From contig NZ_CAJXYK010000009.1 in NCBI RefSeq assembly GCF_913063425.1, positions 1-64,000 on the forward strand: a stretch of 64,000 bases of DNA, in the 5' to 3' direction. This document shows positions 7,549 through 16,663 of this stretch, piece after piece (position 1 is the stretch's first letter; each line of letters begins with the position of its first letter). Below the pieces are notes generated by a model. It saw only the letters and a list, made by a program, of their open reading frames with translations. It made no database searches and was not told the origin of the DNA. The DNA is from an uncultured Thiohalocapsa sp. (lineage in GTDB: Bacteria; Pseudomonadota; Gammaproteobacteria; Chromatiales; Chromatiaceae). Made by a program: the position numbers and the translations under genes.

Positions 7549-10500
7549 ATGCAAGCCCCCTTCAGCTACGACTGCTTCCTGAGCCACAACGAGCAGGACA
7601 AGCCGCGGGTGCGCCGGCTCGCCGAGCGGCTGCGGGATGCGGGGCTCAGGGTCTGGCTCGACGAGTGGGTGATCCGGCCGGGCGACGACATCTATCTCGC
7701 CATCGAGCGTGGGCTTGAGGAATCCCGCGTGCTGGTGCTTTGCCTGTCGCCGGCGGCACTGGGCTCTGACTGGGTGGCGCTGGAGCGCGGCACGGTGCTG
7801 TTTCGCGACCCGACTAACGCCGGGCGGCGATTTGTGCCGCTGTTGCTGGCCGATTGCGAGGTGCCGGATGCACTGCGGCGGTATGCGTGGGTGGATTATC
7901 GGGATGACAAGGATGGCGCCCTTGACGTGCTGATTGAGGCTTGTCTGCCAGAACCAGCATCGACAAGCTTGTCCGGAGCCGGGCAAGCCAATGCCGGCGC
8001 CGCCCGGTCGAATAATCAGGAGCAGCAGTCGCATGCGTGTCTGACTAAGGATAACAATGTGAAGACGCGGGATACGCCGATCTCGCAGGAGCCAAAGCCT
8101 GAAACCGAGCCTGATTCGGATCTACTCGCGGTGGCGGAGCGCGTCGTTCGGGCACACAACGACGAGATTTGGAACCTAGTGGTGAGCCCGGACGGAACAT
8201 GGATGGCATCTGTCTCCATGGATAAGACAGTGAAGGTATGGGACCTACGGAAAGGACATTGCCTCTTCGCTCTACACAGTGCTGATGATTACGTGAGATG
8301 CGTTGCGATCACGGCCGATGGGAAACGGATTTTGTCTGGATGGAGTGACCACACCGTTCATGTCTTTGACCTGACCACACACGAGTTCATCGCTAACTGG
8401 CAGGCAAGCGTGAACTCTTTACTCGCTCTCGCGCCAATCTCGAACGGCGACCGCCTGATCACTGCAGGAGCAGCAATTACTCAGAACCTGAGCGTCTGGG
8501 ACGTGCAGACTCAGCAATGTCGGATGACGCTGACAGGACACACTGAGGCAATAACCTCAGTTGCTGTTTTTGCCGAAGAAACGCGAGCTGTTTCAGCATC
8601 ATACGACAAAACGCTACGGGTATGGGACATCGATAGCGGGGAGTGCCTTGAATTGCTAGCCGGCCATTCTGAAGGTGTGAACTCCGTTCAAGCCACGCCA
8701 GACGGCCGATTGGTGGTCTCGGGTTCAAAGGATCAAACGGTAAAAATCTGGGATCTGCAAGCGAGACGTTGCGTCGGAACACTGGAAGGCCACGAAGACG
8801 AAGTCAACTCTGTTGCCGTAACACATGACGGTGCTATAGTCGCGTCAGCTGGTTTTGCAGACGGTTCCGTCAGGCTATGGGATTGGCAGACAGGATCCTG
8901 CTTACAAGTGGTCCGGGATCGTTTTGAGCCAGTCTCGCTCGCGTTCACCCCCGACGGCTCGCGGCTCATCGTCGGCACCGTTCGCGGCGGTATCCACATC
9001 TACCGAATCTCTGCCGCCCGCGCCGCGCTGCTCACCACCACCCCCCGCCGCTACACAAACGCCAAGGTCGTCGTCATAGGCGAAGGCGCCGTCGGCAAGA
9101 CCTCGCTGGCCCACCGCCTGGTCGACGACGAGTACGTGGTCAAGGACCGCACCCACGGCATGAACGTCTGGCCGCTGGACCTGCCGCTGCCGCCGGAAGA
9201 GCAGATTGACCGCGAGGCCCTGCTCTGGGACCTGGCGGGGCAGGAGGACTATCGGCTGATCCATCGGCTGTTCCTGGACGAAACGGCGCTGGCGCTGCTG
9301 CTGATCAACCCGCAGAAGGCCGATCCGTTCGCCGAAGCGGGGGACTGGCTCAAGGCGCTGGAGACGGCCGCCGGGCTGCAGCAGACCAAGCGCGACGCGG
9401 CCCGGCTGCTGGTGTTCTCCCAGGTGGACGTGGGCGGCATGAAGCTCGGCGATGCCAAGATCGAGCGCTTTGCCGAGGCGCACGGCTTCGACGCCTGGCT
9501 GGCCACCAGCGCGAAGACCGGCGCCGGCTGCTCAGACGCGGCCAACGGCGGCGCGCCTTCGACGCTCAAGCGGCTGATCGCCGAGAGCATCCCCTGGCAG
9601 CGGCTGCCCTGGACGGCGACGCCGCGGCTGCTGGCGGAGCTGAAGGGCGCGGTGATGCGGATGCGCGATGCCAGCGATATCCGGCTGCTTCGCTTCCGCG
9701 AGCTGGAGCAGCGCCTTGAGCAGGCCCTGCCGAATGAGCGGTTCGACCAGGCCGATGTGCGCACGGCGGTGACACTGCTGGCCAACCACGGCCTGGCCAT
9801 GGTGCTCAAGTTCGGCGACCTGGTGCTGTTGCAGCCGGAGCTGCTCAACGGCTATGCCGGCGCCGTGATCCGCGCTGCCCGTGCCCATCATGACGAGATC
9901 GGCTGCGTGCCGGAGGCGGACATCTACGACCCGGGGTTCGACTTCACCGGCGTCGACCGGCTGCCGCGCCCGGATGAGGAGCTGCTGCTGCGGGCGATGG
10001 TGCAGACCTTCCTCGACCATTCGCTCTGCATCGCTGAGGACACGCCGCAGGGACGGCAGCTGGTGTTTCCGTCCCAGTACCGCCGCGACAAGGATATCCC
10101 CTGGGAGCCGGATGTCTTCGTCTCCTATACCTTCGGCGGCGAGTGGCAGACCATCTGGACGACCCTGGTGGTGCGCCTCTGGTACAGCCAGGAGTTCGAG
10201 CAGCGGGAGCTTTGGCGCAATGCGGCGGAATTCTGCTCCAGCCGCGGCCAGTTGCTGGGGCTCAAGATCGACAACCGCCAGGGCGAGGGCGAGGCGACCA
10301 TCAGCCTGTTCTTCGATGTGCAGACGCCGGACGAGCTGAAGGTGATCTTCATCGAGTACGTACACCGCCACCTGGCCCGGTACGGCTGCGATGTGACCCG
10401 CGACCGGCGCTATGTCTGCACCGAGTGCGGCACGCCGGTGACCAATCTCGCCGCGGTGCGCAAGCGCCTGGAGCTCAACAAGGACTTCATCACCTGCCAG

Positions 10501-10704
10501 ATCTGCGACGAGCGCGTGCCGCTGATCGACTTCATCGAGCAGCGGCTGAAGAGCGACCCGGTGGCGCGTAAGATCCTGGCCATGGAGGAGACGGCGACGC
10601 GGGCGCTGGACACCCAGGCCCTGGAGCAGATCCTGATCGGGCACATGATGGCCACCTGCGGTGAGGCGAACCAGGTGTTCCGCCCGGTCACCATGGCCGA
10701 CTAG
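7549..10704 (+). CDS. TIR-WD40-Roc-COR multidomain protein (probable defence NTPase)
   Basis: 1051 residues. Residues 1-140 form a TIR domain (FSYDCFLSHNEQD, WLDEWVIRPGD, GSDWVALERG). Residues about 200-495 hold seven WD40 blades (such as KTVKVWDL, KTLRVWDI, QTVKIWDL). Residues about 505-680 form a Roc GTPase with Walker A GEGAVGKTS, a DLAGQEDY switch and FSQVDVGG. A COR-like region follows, then two CxxC pairs (CTECG, CQICD). The frame stops at TAG 10702-10704, and translation past it gives a DUF4365 nuclease domain, so the product probably lacks its C-terminal effector. By analogy the WD40 part would sense a trigger, Roc-COR would act as switch, and TIR and nuclease as effectors; this is inference. 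Bases about 8030-8930 (WD40) are visibly poorer in GC than the TIR and Roc parts. Confidence 0.9.
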   Translation: MQAPFSYDCFLSHNEQDKPRVRRLAERLRDAGLRVWLDEWVIRPGDDIYLAIERGLEESRVLVLCLSPAALGSDWVALERGTVLFRDPTNAGRRFVPLLLADCEVPDALRRYAWVDYRDDKDGALDVLIEACLPEPASTSLSGAGQANAGAARSNNQEQQSHACLTKDNNVKTRDTPISQEPKPETEPDSDLLAVAERVVRAHNDEIWNLVVSPDGTWMASVSMDKTVKVWDLRKGHCLFALHSADDYVRCVAITADGKRILSGWSDHTVHVFDLTTHEFIANWQASVNSLLALAPISNGDRLITAGAAITQNLSVWDVQTQQCRMTLTGHTEAITSVAVFAEETRAVSASYDKTLRVWDIDSGECLELLAGHSEGVNSVQATPDGRLVVSGSKDQTVKIWDLQARRCVGTLEGHEDEVNSVAVTHDGAIVASAGFADGSVRLWDWQTGSCLQVVRDRFEPVSLAFTPDGSRLIVGTVRGGIHIYRISAARAALLTTTPRRYTNAKVVVIGEGAVGKTSLAHRLVDDEYVVKDRTHGMNVWPLDLPLPPEEQIDREALLWDLAGQEDYRLIHRLFLDETALALLLINPQKADPFAEAGDWLKALETAAGLQQTKRDAARLLVFSQVDVGGMKLGDAKIERFAEAHGFDAWLATSAKTGAGCSDAANGGAPSTLKRLIAESIPWQRLPWTATPRLLAELKGAVMRMRDASDIRLLRFRELEQRLEQALPNERFDQADVRTAVTLLANHGLAMVLKFGDLVLLQPELLNGYAGAVIRAARAHHDEIGCVPEADIYDPGFDFTGVDRLPRPDEELLLRAMVQTFLDHSLCIAEDTPQGRQLVFPSQYRRDKDIPWEPDVFVSYTFGGEWQTIWTTLVVRLWYSQEFEQRELWRNAAEFCSSRGQLLGLKIDNRQGEGEATISLFFDVQTPDELKVIFIEYVHRHLARYGCDVTRDRRYVCTECGTPVTNLAAVRKRLELNKDFITCQICDERVPLIDFIEQRLKSDPVARKILAMEETATRALDTQALEQILIGHMMATCGEANQVFRPVTMAD

Positions 10705-11076
10705 GGCATCGATGGCGAGGTCGAGTTCCGCGATGACGACGGCCGCCCAAGCGGCAGAAAGATCTATGTCCAGCTGAAAAGCGGCAACTCCTACCTGCGC
10801 ACGCGCAAGGGCGACGGCAGCGAGGTCTTCGATGTGAAGAACGACCGCCACCTGGAGTACTGGGTCAGCCAGCCCGTGGACGTGTATCTCGTCATCCGCC
10901 AGACGGACGAGCGTACCGGCGACCAGTCCATACGCTGGATGAACATCACGCGCTACCTGAAGGATCGACAGGACCGGCATAGCCGCCAGATCGCCTTCGA
11001 TGGCGAACCTTTGACGATGGAGGCGGTGTGGAGGCTCCGGGACAGCTTCTTTCCCCGACGCCCGCTTGCTCGCTGA
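10705..11076 (+). pseudogene. DUF4365 nuclease domain downstream of the amber stop
   Basis: Reading on in frame from the TAG at 10702 gives GIDGEVEFRDDDGRPSG, IYVQLKSGNSYLRTR, HLEYWVSQPVDVYLVIR and IRWMNITRYL to a TGA at 11074-11076. This is the DUF4365 PD-(D/E)XK fold: the Asp/Glu of GIDGEVEF and the QLKSG lysine are catalytic-type residues. The segment has no start codon of its own before ATG 10834, which lies after the catalytic motifs. The preceding residues (VFRPVTMAD) and the following GIDGEVEF form one continuous family block, so a single sense-to-TAG change, for example Tyr to stop, explains the break. Confidence 0.82.
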
Positions 11077-11116
11077 TCGTCACGACGCGCCAGCGTCGTC
11101 ACGGGCCGCGGGCTGC

Positions 11117-11416
11117 TCAGCTGCCCCTGTGCCGGAGCCAGGCACGGCAGGGTTGGCGGCAGATCAGCCCATGAAAGTCACGCATCCGCATGTTCCCGAA
11201 GCGGATGTGGATGACCTTTGGCGGAGGTCTGCTGACCAGCGCCCGGTCGGAGAAATCGGCGTCTTTGGAAACGATGATTAGGCCATGGTCTCTGGCGTAG
11301 GCCCAAAGCTCGGAATCGGACCAGCGCTCGCCGAGGTCCCGCGCATGCACGCAGTCATCGCCGGCCCAAAGCGAGAACCGATAGGGCAGGTTTACGTCGA
11401 TCAGGAAGCGCGGCAT
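11117..11416 (-). CDS. DUF5615 PIN-like toxin
   Basis: 99 residues from ATG 11416 (a GTG at 11419 is also possible). The N-terminus FLIDVNLPYRF and the central DxxIxxxAxDxGxxIVSKDADF pattern (IIVSKDADFSDRAL) are typical of the DUF5615 PIN-like family. The C-terminus after HGLICRQ departs from the family, reading Arg-rich residues, which suggests a late frameshift. It follows the DUF433 gene with a TGATG overlap, the standard arrangement for this toxin-antitoxin type. Activity is inferred to be RNA cleavage. Confidence 0.78.
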   Translation of the reverse strand: MPRFLIDVNLPYRFSLWAGDDCVHARDLGERWSDSELWAYARDHGLIIVSKDADFSDRALVSRPPPKVIHIRFGNMRMRDFHGLICRQPCRAWLRHRGS

Positions 11417-11676
11417 CACGCCACGCGTGCGAGGGTGTACCGGTGGGACATCATGTCGGCCGCGAAACGCAGGCAGGCGTGGATATCCGCGGCTTCCAGG
11501 GATGGGTACTGCGCGAGGATCTCAGCAGGCGAGTCCCCGGCGCCGAGGAAGCCGAGCACGGTCTCGACCGTGATTCGCAGGCCGCGAATGGTGGGGCGAC
11601 CGTTGCAAAGATCGGGATCGACGGTGATGCGGCCGTCGAGATAGCTGAGGCGTTCGGTCGTCATGAGCGGCGTCAT
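11416..11676 (-). CDS. DUF433 antitoxin
   Basis: 86 residues from ATG 11676; an alternative ATG lies at 11664. The family core reads ITVDPDLCNGRPTIRGLRIT, then AGDSPAEILAQYPSLEAADI and a helical end (ACLRFAADMMSHRY). DUF433 proteins are winged-helix antitoxins paired with DUF5615 toxins. The stop codon overlaps the toxin's ATG. Both genes run against the surrounding + strand genes, which supports separate acquisition. Confidence 0.82.
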   Translation of the reverse strand: MTPLMTTERLSYLDGRITVDPDLCNGRPTIRGLRITVETVLGFLGAGDSPAEILAQYPSLEAADIHACLRFAADMMSHRYTLARVA

Positions 11677-11724
11677 CTTCAGGTGTTGGGGAGCATGCCG
11701 GCAGTATGGCCCCGTCCCGCGCAA

Positions 11725-12045
11725 AGGTCACGATGCAGGTCTGTCCGCGGGCGCTCGCTGCCGCCTCGGCCTCAGCCGGTCGCCTGCAGTTCCTCGCGCA
11801 GCACGCGGCGCAGGGTCGCTTCGCCGATTGGGCTCTGGTGGAGAGGCTCGCGCAGGGGGGGCGTTGCTCAGGGCCGGAGTATTGTCACGATCATTTCCTT
11901 GATCGAGGGTACGAACCGGGCTCACGCTCTGAGCCACCGGCCGCCGCACACTGCGCTCCCAAGCATCTCCTGCAAGCCGGCGCCCCTCCTTGACGCCGCC
12001 GGTCGGCACGGGGGATGGTGGAGCCATCGACATGGGGCAGATTGC
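11725..12045. other. Non-coding stretch between the TA pair and jetB
   Basis: I see no convincing gene. On the minus strand a short frame (about 11782-11868) encodes SPIGEATLRRVLREELQATG and a stop, with no start codon. It could be the tail of a lost gene, but I cannot name it. The right half would carry the promoter for jetB in its present position; no clear -35/-10 pair stands out. Confidence 0.4.
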
Positions 12046-12762
12046 ATGATCGGGGAGATGACGAGCACGACAGAGGACCGGATGCGCGCGGATCGTGATG
12101 CTGTCTTGGTCGAGCCGGGCGCCGACACACAGGCGCACGGCGACGACGAGCACACCGCCGCTCAGCTCTACCCCGGCGACACCGGTCAGTTGCCCGAACC
12201 GGCCCGCCGCGCGCTGGTGCAGTTGCTCTCCGGTCCGGCGCTGGAGCAGCGCCGCCACCCAAGGCTTTGGCCGGCGCTGATGCTGCACGAGGCGGTGATC
12301 CGCTCGCGCCTTGCGGACCTGTTCCTGGAGCTGATCCTGGACACGGACCGCGGCATCGCCTTCACCCGCCAGGCCGATACAGGGGAGCTGGAAACGCCCA
12401 TCCTGCTGCGGCGCTCGCCGCTCACCTTCATCGACTCGGTGCTGCTGTTGTACCTGCGCCAGGTGCTGGTGGAGGCGGAGCTGCGCGGCGAGCCGGCGCT
12501 GGTGGACCGCGACGAGCTGGCGGATCAGCTGCGGCTCTACGAGGGCGCCGACAACACGGATCGGGCCGGCTTCGAGAAGCGCATCAACACCGCCATCGAG
12601 AAGGCGAAGAAGAACAGCCTGCTCGCGGCGCTGAAGGGCAATGCGGACCGGTTCGAGGTCTCGGCGAGCCTGAAGCTGATCTTCGGGCCGGAGGAGGTGG
12701 AGCAATTGACCGCCATCTATACGGCCATGGCCGCCGAGCCCGGCCGGGAGGGCGCGCAATGA
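12046..12762 (+). CDS. jetB: JetB (DUF4194), MukE-like subunit of Wadjet
   Basis: 238 residues from ATG 12046; ATGs at 12058 and 12082 are alternatives and the first 40 residues are poorly constrained. The body is DUF4194: WPALMLHEAVIRSRLADLFL, GIAFTRQAD, LLRRSPLTFIDSVLLLYLRQ and a winged-helix end (FEKRINTAIEKAKKNSLLAA, RFEVSASLKLIFG). JetB dimers bind the JetA kleisin and JetC in the SMC-like Wadjet complex, which detects and cleaves circular plasmid DNA. The expected upstream partner jetA is displaced and truncated; jetC and jetD follow in the usual order. Without full-length JetA the complex should not assemble normally. Confidence 0.9.
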   Translation: MIGEMTSTTEDRMRADRDAVLVEPGADTQAHGDDEHTAAQLYPGDTGQLPEPARRALVQLLSGPALEQRRHPRLWPALMLHEAVIRSRLADLFLELILDTDRGIAFTRQADTGELETPILLRRSPLTFIDSVLLLYLRQVLVEAELRGEPALVDRDELADQLRLYEGADNTDRAGFEKRINTAIEKAKKNSLLAALKGNADRFEVSASLKLIFGPEEVEQLTAIYTAMAAEPGREGAQ

Positions 12763-13096
12763 CTGCTGCGGGCCACCGGCACCGCGACGCGGCCGAAATC
12801 TTGCGAGGTCGATTCACCGCATCCGTGCGTGCGAGAAACTGGTTCTGGAACTACGAAAAGCGCGAAACACGCGAAAGGAGCGGCTTGATGACTGGCCCCG
12901 GCTTGCCCTTTTTCGCGCCTTTCGCGTGTTTCGTAGTTTCTCTATGCCTGAATGTCCGCGGAGCGGCCCCTACGACCTCGCACTTTTGTCGCCGCGGCGG
13001 CGGATGCGCTTCGCTTATCCGCCCTACAACGTCCTTCCCGCCTTCCGCGTGTTCTGGAGCGGACCAACCCCTCTGTCGGTCCACGGAGGCAGTGCT
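12763..13096. other. jetB-jetC spacer
   Basis: 334 bases, longer than the near-zero spacing usual in jet operons. It contains the inverted repeat at 12848-12940. The frame of jetC is open through part of it (ATG 12926), but that stretch has no family resemblance. The GGAGG at 13084-13088 serves the jetC GTG. Confidence 0.5.
12848..12940. repeat. Imperfect inverted repeat rich in CGCGAAA
   Basis: The left arm (12848-12878, containing ACTACGAAA and CACGCGAAAGG) pairs with the right arm (12908-12940, containing CCTTTCGCGTGTTTCGTAGT), with about 30 bases between. It would form a long, imperfect hairpin in the jetB-jetC mRNA. A shorter relative of the motif (ACGCGAAAGGCG) occurs near 39930 after purK. 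It looks like a dispersed intergenic element of this genome. Confidence 0.65.
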
Positions 13097-16000
13097 GTGA
13101 GTGAGCTCCAACACACGCCGGACAGCAGCGCAGCCCAGCCTCCAGCCGCATCCTCCATGCGGACCCCGGCCTGGCACGACGCGGACCGCCGCGAGCAGTT
13201 CCGCCTCGCCCGGCTCAGCCTGTTCAACTGGGGCACCTTCAACGGGCTGCACGAGGTGCCCGTCGCCCCGGATGGCTTTCTGATCGTCGGCCGCTCCGGC
13301 TCCGGCAAGTCCACGCTGCTGGATGCCTACACGGCGCTGCTGATCCCACCGCGCTGGACCAGCTTCAACGCCGCCGCGCGCGAGGGCGACCGCTCCCGCA
13401 CCGACCGCAACCTGGTCACCTATGTGCGCGGCGCCTGGGCCGATCAGTCCAGCGCCGACACCGGCGAGATCGCCTCGCGCACGCTGCGACCCGGCACCAC
13501 CTGGTCCGCGCTCGCCGCCGAGTACGCGGATGGCGACGGCGCAGTGGTGACGCTCGTCCAGCTGTTCTGGATCCGCGGCAGCGGCAATGCGACCCAGGAC
13601 CTGCGGCGCCACTACATGATCGCGGACCGGCCCTTCGACCTGCGCCGCGAGCTGGCCGGCTTCGCCGAGGACCTGGACCTGCGCGGCCTCAAGCGCGACC
13701 TGCCCGAGGTCAGTCACTTCAGCGAGTACGCCCGCTACGGCGAGCGCCTGCGCATGCTGCTGCGCATCGACTCGGAGATGGCGCTGAAGCTGCTGCACAA
13801 GACCCAATCGGCGAAGAACCTCGGCGATCTCAACGCCTTCCTGCGGGAGTTCATGCTGGACCCGCCGCGCACCTTCGAGGTGGCCGACCGCCTGGTGGAG
13901 GAGTTCGGCGAGCTGGACCAGGCCCACCGCGCCGTGGTCACGGCCCGGGAGCAGATCGAGGTGCTGGCCCCGGCCCGCGACGCGCATGCCGCCCACGCGG
14001 AGGCCGGGCAGCGGCTGGTGGACCTGGACCGCCAGCTGCACGCCATCGACCCCTATCTGAAGCAGCGCCGCCGGGAGCTGCTGGAGGCGGATCTGGCCCG
14101 GCTCGACACCGAGGACCGGGCGCTCGCGGACCGCGAGACGGCCCAGCAGGCCCGCGTCGAGCAGGACCAGGCCCAGCTGGAGCGCCTGCGCGAGCGCCAC
14201 CACGCCCAGGGCGGCGGGCGCATCGAGCAGCTGGCCCGCGACATCGCCCAGGCGGAGCGCGAGCGCGAGCGCCGGCTCGGCACCCGCCAGGAGGCGGAGC
14301 GGCTCTGTCGCAACCTGGACTGGACCCTGCCGGACACGCCGGAAGGCCTCGCCGCGCTCTCCGACCGCGCCCGCGACGTGGTGGAGCGCTGGCAGCAGCA
14401 GCAGGAGGAGACGGAGCAGGAGCGCGACGGCGTGCGCGACCGCCACAAGGCCGTGGTGGCCGAGCTGGACGAGGCCGAGGCGGAGCTGGCCGCCCTGCTG
14501 CGGCAGCCCTCGAACATCCCGGCCCGCATGCTGGCACTCAGGGTGCAGATCGCCGACGGCCTGGGCCTTGCGGACGAGGCCCTGCCCTTCGTCGGCGAGC
14601 TGGTGCAGGTGCGGCCCGAGGCCGCCGACTGGCGCGGCGCCATCGAGCGGGTACTGCACAACTTCGCGCTGTCGCTGATCGTCGATGAGCGCCACTACGG
14701 CGCCGTCTCCCGCATCATCAATGAGACGCATCTGGGCCAGCGGCTGGTCTACCATCGCGTCGAGCGGGAGGCTCCGCGCACCACCCGCCGGCTCGGGCCG
14801 GGCTCCCTGGTGGCCAAGCTGGACCTCAAGGCATCGCCCTACCGGGACTGGCTCTTCGATGAGCTGAGCCGGCGCTTCGACTACCAGTGCGCCGCCAGCT
14901 TGAGCGCCTTCCGCGACGCCGAGCGCGCCGTCACCCTCGCCGGCCAGGTGAAGCACAACCGCGGCCGCCACGAGAAGGACGACCGCCACCGCATCGACGA
15001 CCAGAGCCGCTGGGTGCTCGGCTTCGACAACCGCGACAAGCTGGCGCTGTTCCGGCGCACCGTGGAGCGGCTCCAGGCGGAGCGCAGCCAGCTGGACCGG
15101 CAGCTCAAGGCGCTGGCCGCGCGGCGCGACCAGGCGGGTCAGCACGCGCTTTCCTGCCGCCAGCTCATGAACCTGCGCTGGGAGGATCTCGACGTCGCCG
15201 CCCAGCTCAGGCTCATCGACGGGCTGCAGGCGGAGCTGCGCGCACTGCGCGAGGCCAACCGCGACCTCGCCGAGCTGGGCCGGCAGATCGAGGCAGCCCG
15301 CACCGCGCTGCGGGAGGCAGAGGCGGCGCTCGGCGAGCTGCGCGGGCAGCGCGCCGACATCGGGCGCCACCGCAATGCGCACAACCTGGCCCTGGCGGAG
15401 CTGGACCGGGAGCTTGCCGAGGTGGCTATCGAGGCGGCGCCGTTGGCAGCGCTGACCGCGCGCTTTGAGGCCCCGCAAGCACCGCTGACGCTCGCCAACC
15501 TGGACAGCCGTGCCCGGCACGTGGAGCGCGACCTGCGCGAGGCGCGCAGCGCCGCGGAGCAGGAGCGCCACCAGCACGCGCGGGTCATGGAGCGCCAGTT
15601 CGGCGCCTTCAAGCGCGGCTGGCCCATGGCGGCGGGGGACCTCGACGAGGCCCTGGCCTCGGCGCCCGAGTACCTCAAGCTCCTGACGCGCATCGAGCAG
15701 GACGGCCTGCCGCGCTTCGAGGAGCGCTTCGCCGCCCTGCTCAAGGACCAAAGCACCGAGAACCTCGCGGCGCTGAACCGCCACGTGGACGAGGCCCGCC
15801 GGCAGATCCGCGAGCGCATGGCGCTGGTGAACGACGGCCTCGCCGAGGCCGAGTTCAATCCCGGCACGCACTTGCAGATCCAGGTGAGCGAGCGCCAGTT
15901 GCCGGACGTGCTCGCCTTCCGCGAGCAGGTGCGCGCGGTGCTGGAGCACGTCTGGACCGCGGAGCTCGACACCGCCGATGCCGAGACCCGCTTTACGACC

Positions 16001-16663
16001 CTCTCCGGCATCGTCGCCCGTCTGGCGGGCCAGGAGCCGGACGACAAGCGCTGGCGGGCGCAGGTGCTGGACGTGCGCCTGCACGTGGAGTTCATCGGCC
16101 GGGAGCTGGACGCCGACGGCCGCGAGGTGGAGGTCTACCGCTCCGGGGCCGGCAAGTCCGGCGGCCAGCGCGAGAAGCTGGCCACCACCTGCCTCGCCGC
16201 CGCGCTGCGCTACCAGCTCGGCAGCGCAGACGGGCGCGGCGACGGCGGCCTGCCGCGCTACGCCCCGGTGATCCTGGACGAGGCCTTCGGCAAGGCCGAC
16301 AACGAGTTCACCGAGCTCGCCATGCGCATCTTCGAGCGCTTCGGCTTTCAGATGATCGTCGCCACCCCGCTCAAGTCCGTCATGACCCTGGAGCCCTTCA
16401 TCGGCGGCGCCTGCTTCGTCGATATCCGCGACCGCAAGCACTCGACAACCCTGCAGATTGCCTACGAGCATGACCGCAGGCGCCTGGCACTGCCGGAGCG
16501 TCGTGCACAGGCGTCGGCATCACAGCCGGCGGCAGCCGACGCACCGGCGCCGGCCCAGTCCTGGGCGGCAGCGCCGGTACCCGGCGACGACCCGCTGCCG
16601 GCGCCGCTCACGGGTGCCGGGCCAGTGCAGGTCCGGCGCGATGGCCGCGTCACGTCGGCTTGA
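13097..16663 (+). CDS. jetC: JetC, SMC/MukB-like ATPase of Wadjet
   Basis: 1188 residues from GTG 13097, which has GGAGG eight bases upstream; the in-frame ATG at 12926 would add residues without family character. Walker A GRSGSGKST is at residues 65-73. Long coiled coils rich in Glu, Arg, Gln and Ala flank a central hinge-like region (about residues 480-620). The ABC signature KSGGQREKL is near residue 1020 and Walker B PVILDEAFGKAD near 1056-1067. This is the head-coil-hinge-coil-head layout of MukB-type SMC proteins and the DNA-translocating motor of Wadjet. All ATPase motifs are intact, so decay of the system is confined to jetA. jetD overlaps its end by 23 bases. Confidence 0.93.
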   Translation: MSELQHTPDSSAAQPPAASSMRTPAWHDADRREQFRLARLSLFNWGTFNGLHEVPVAPDGFLIVGRSGSGKSTLLDAYTALLIPPRWTSFNAAAREGDRSRTDRNLVTYVRGAWADQSSADTGEIASRTLRPGTTWSALAAEYADGDGAVVTLVQLFWIRGSGNATQDLRRHYMIADRPFDLRRELAGFAEDLDLRGLKRDLPEVSHFSEYARYGERLRMLLRIDSEMALKLLHKTQSAKNLGDLNAFLREFMLDPPRTFEVADRLVEEFGELDQAHRAVVTAREQIEVLAPARDAHAAHAEAGQRLVDLDRQLHAIDPYLKQRRRELLEADLARLDTEDRALADRETAQQARVEQDQAQLERLRERHHAQGGGRIEQLARDIAQAERERERRLGTRQEAERLCRNLDWTLPDTPEGLAALSDRARDVVERWQQQQEETEQERDGVRDRHKAVVAELDEAEAELAALLRQPSNIPARMLALRVQIADGLGLADEALPFVGELVQVRPEAADWRGAIERVLHNFALSLIVDERHYGAVSRIINETHLGQRLVYHRVEREAPRTTRRLGPGSLVAKLDLKASPYRDWLFDELSRRFDYQCAASLSAFRDAERAVTLAGQVKHNRGRHEKDDRHRIDDQSRWVLGFDNRDKLALFRRTVERLQAERSQLDRQLKALAARRDQAGQHALSCRQLMNLRWEDLDVAAQLRLIDGLQAELRALREANRDLAELGRQIEAARTALREAEAALGELRGQRADIGRHRNAHNLALAELDRELAEVAIEAAPLAALTARFEAPQAPLTLANLDSRARHVERDLREARSAAEQERHQHARVMERQFGAFKRGWPMAAGDLDEALASAPEYLKLLTRIEQDGLPRFEERFAALLKDQSTENLAALNRHVDEARRQIRERMALVNDGLAEAEFNPGTHLQIQVSERQLPDVLAFREQVRAVLEHVWTAELDTADAETRFTTLSGIVARLAGQEPDDKRWRAQVLDVRLHVEFIGRELDADGREVEVYRSGAGKSGGQREKLATTCLAAALRYQLGSADGRGDGGLPRYAPVILDEAFGKADNEFTELAMRIFERFGFQMIVATPLKSVMTLEPFIGGACFVDIRDRKHSTTLQIAYEHDRRRLALPERRAQASASQPAAADAPAPAQSWAAAPVPGDDPLPAPLTGAGPVQVRRDGRVTSA

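Noticed and set aside
10702-10704. Genome-wide amber recoding
   Set aside because: yggX, a housekeeping gene, ends with TAG at 62807-62809, so TAG works as stop; two interrupted accessory genes are better explained by decay or local readthrough.
12851-16471. 1206-residue open frame antisense to jetC
   Set aside because: High-GC coding DNA leaves the opposite strand free of stops; the product is low-complexity (Leu, Ala, Gly, His, Gln rich) and mirrors JetC codons.
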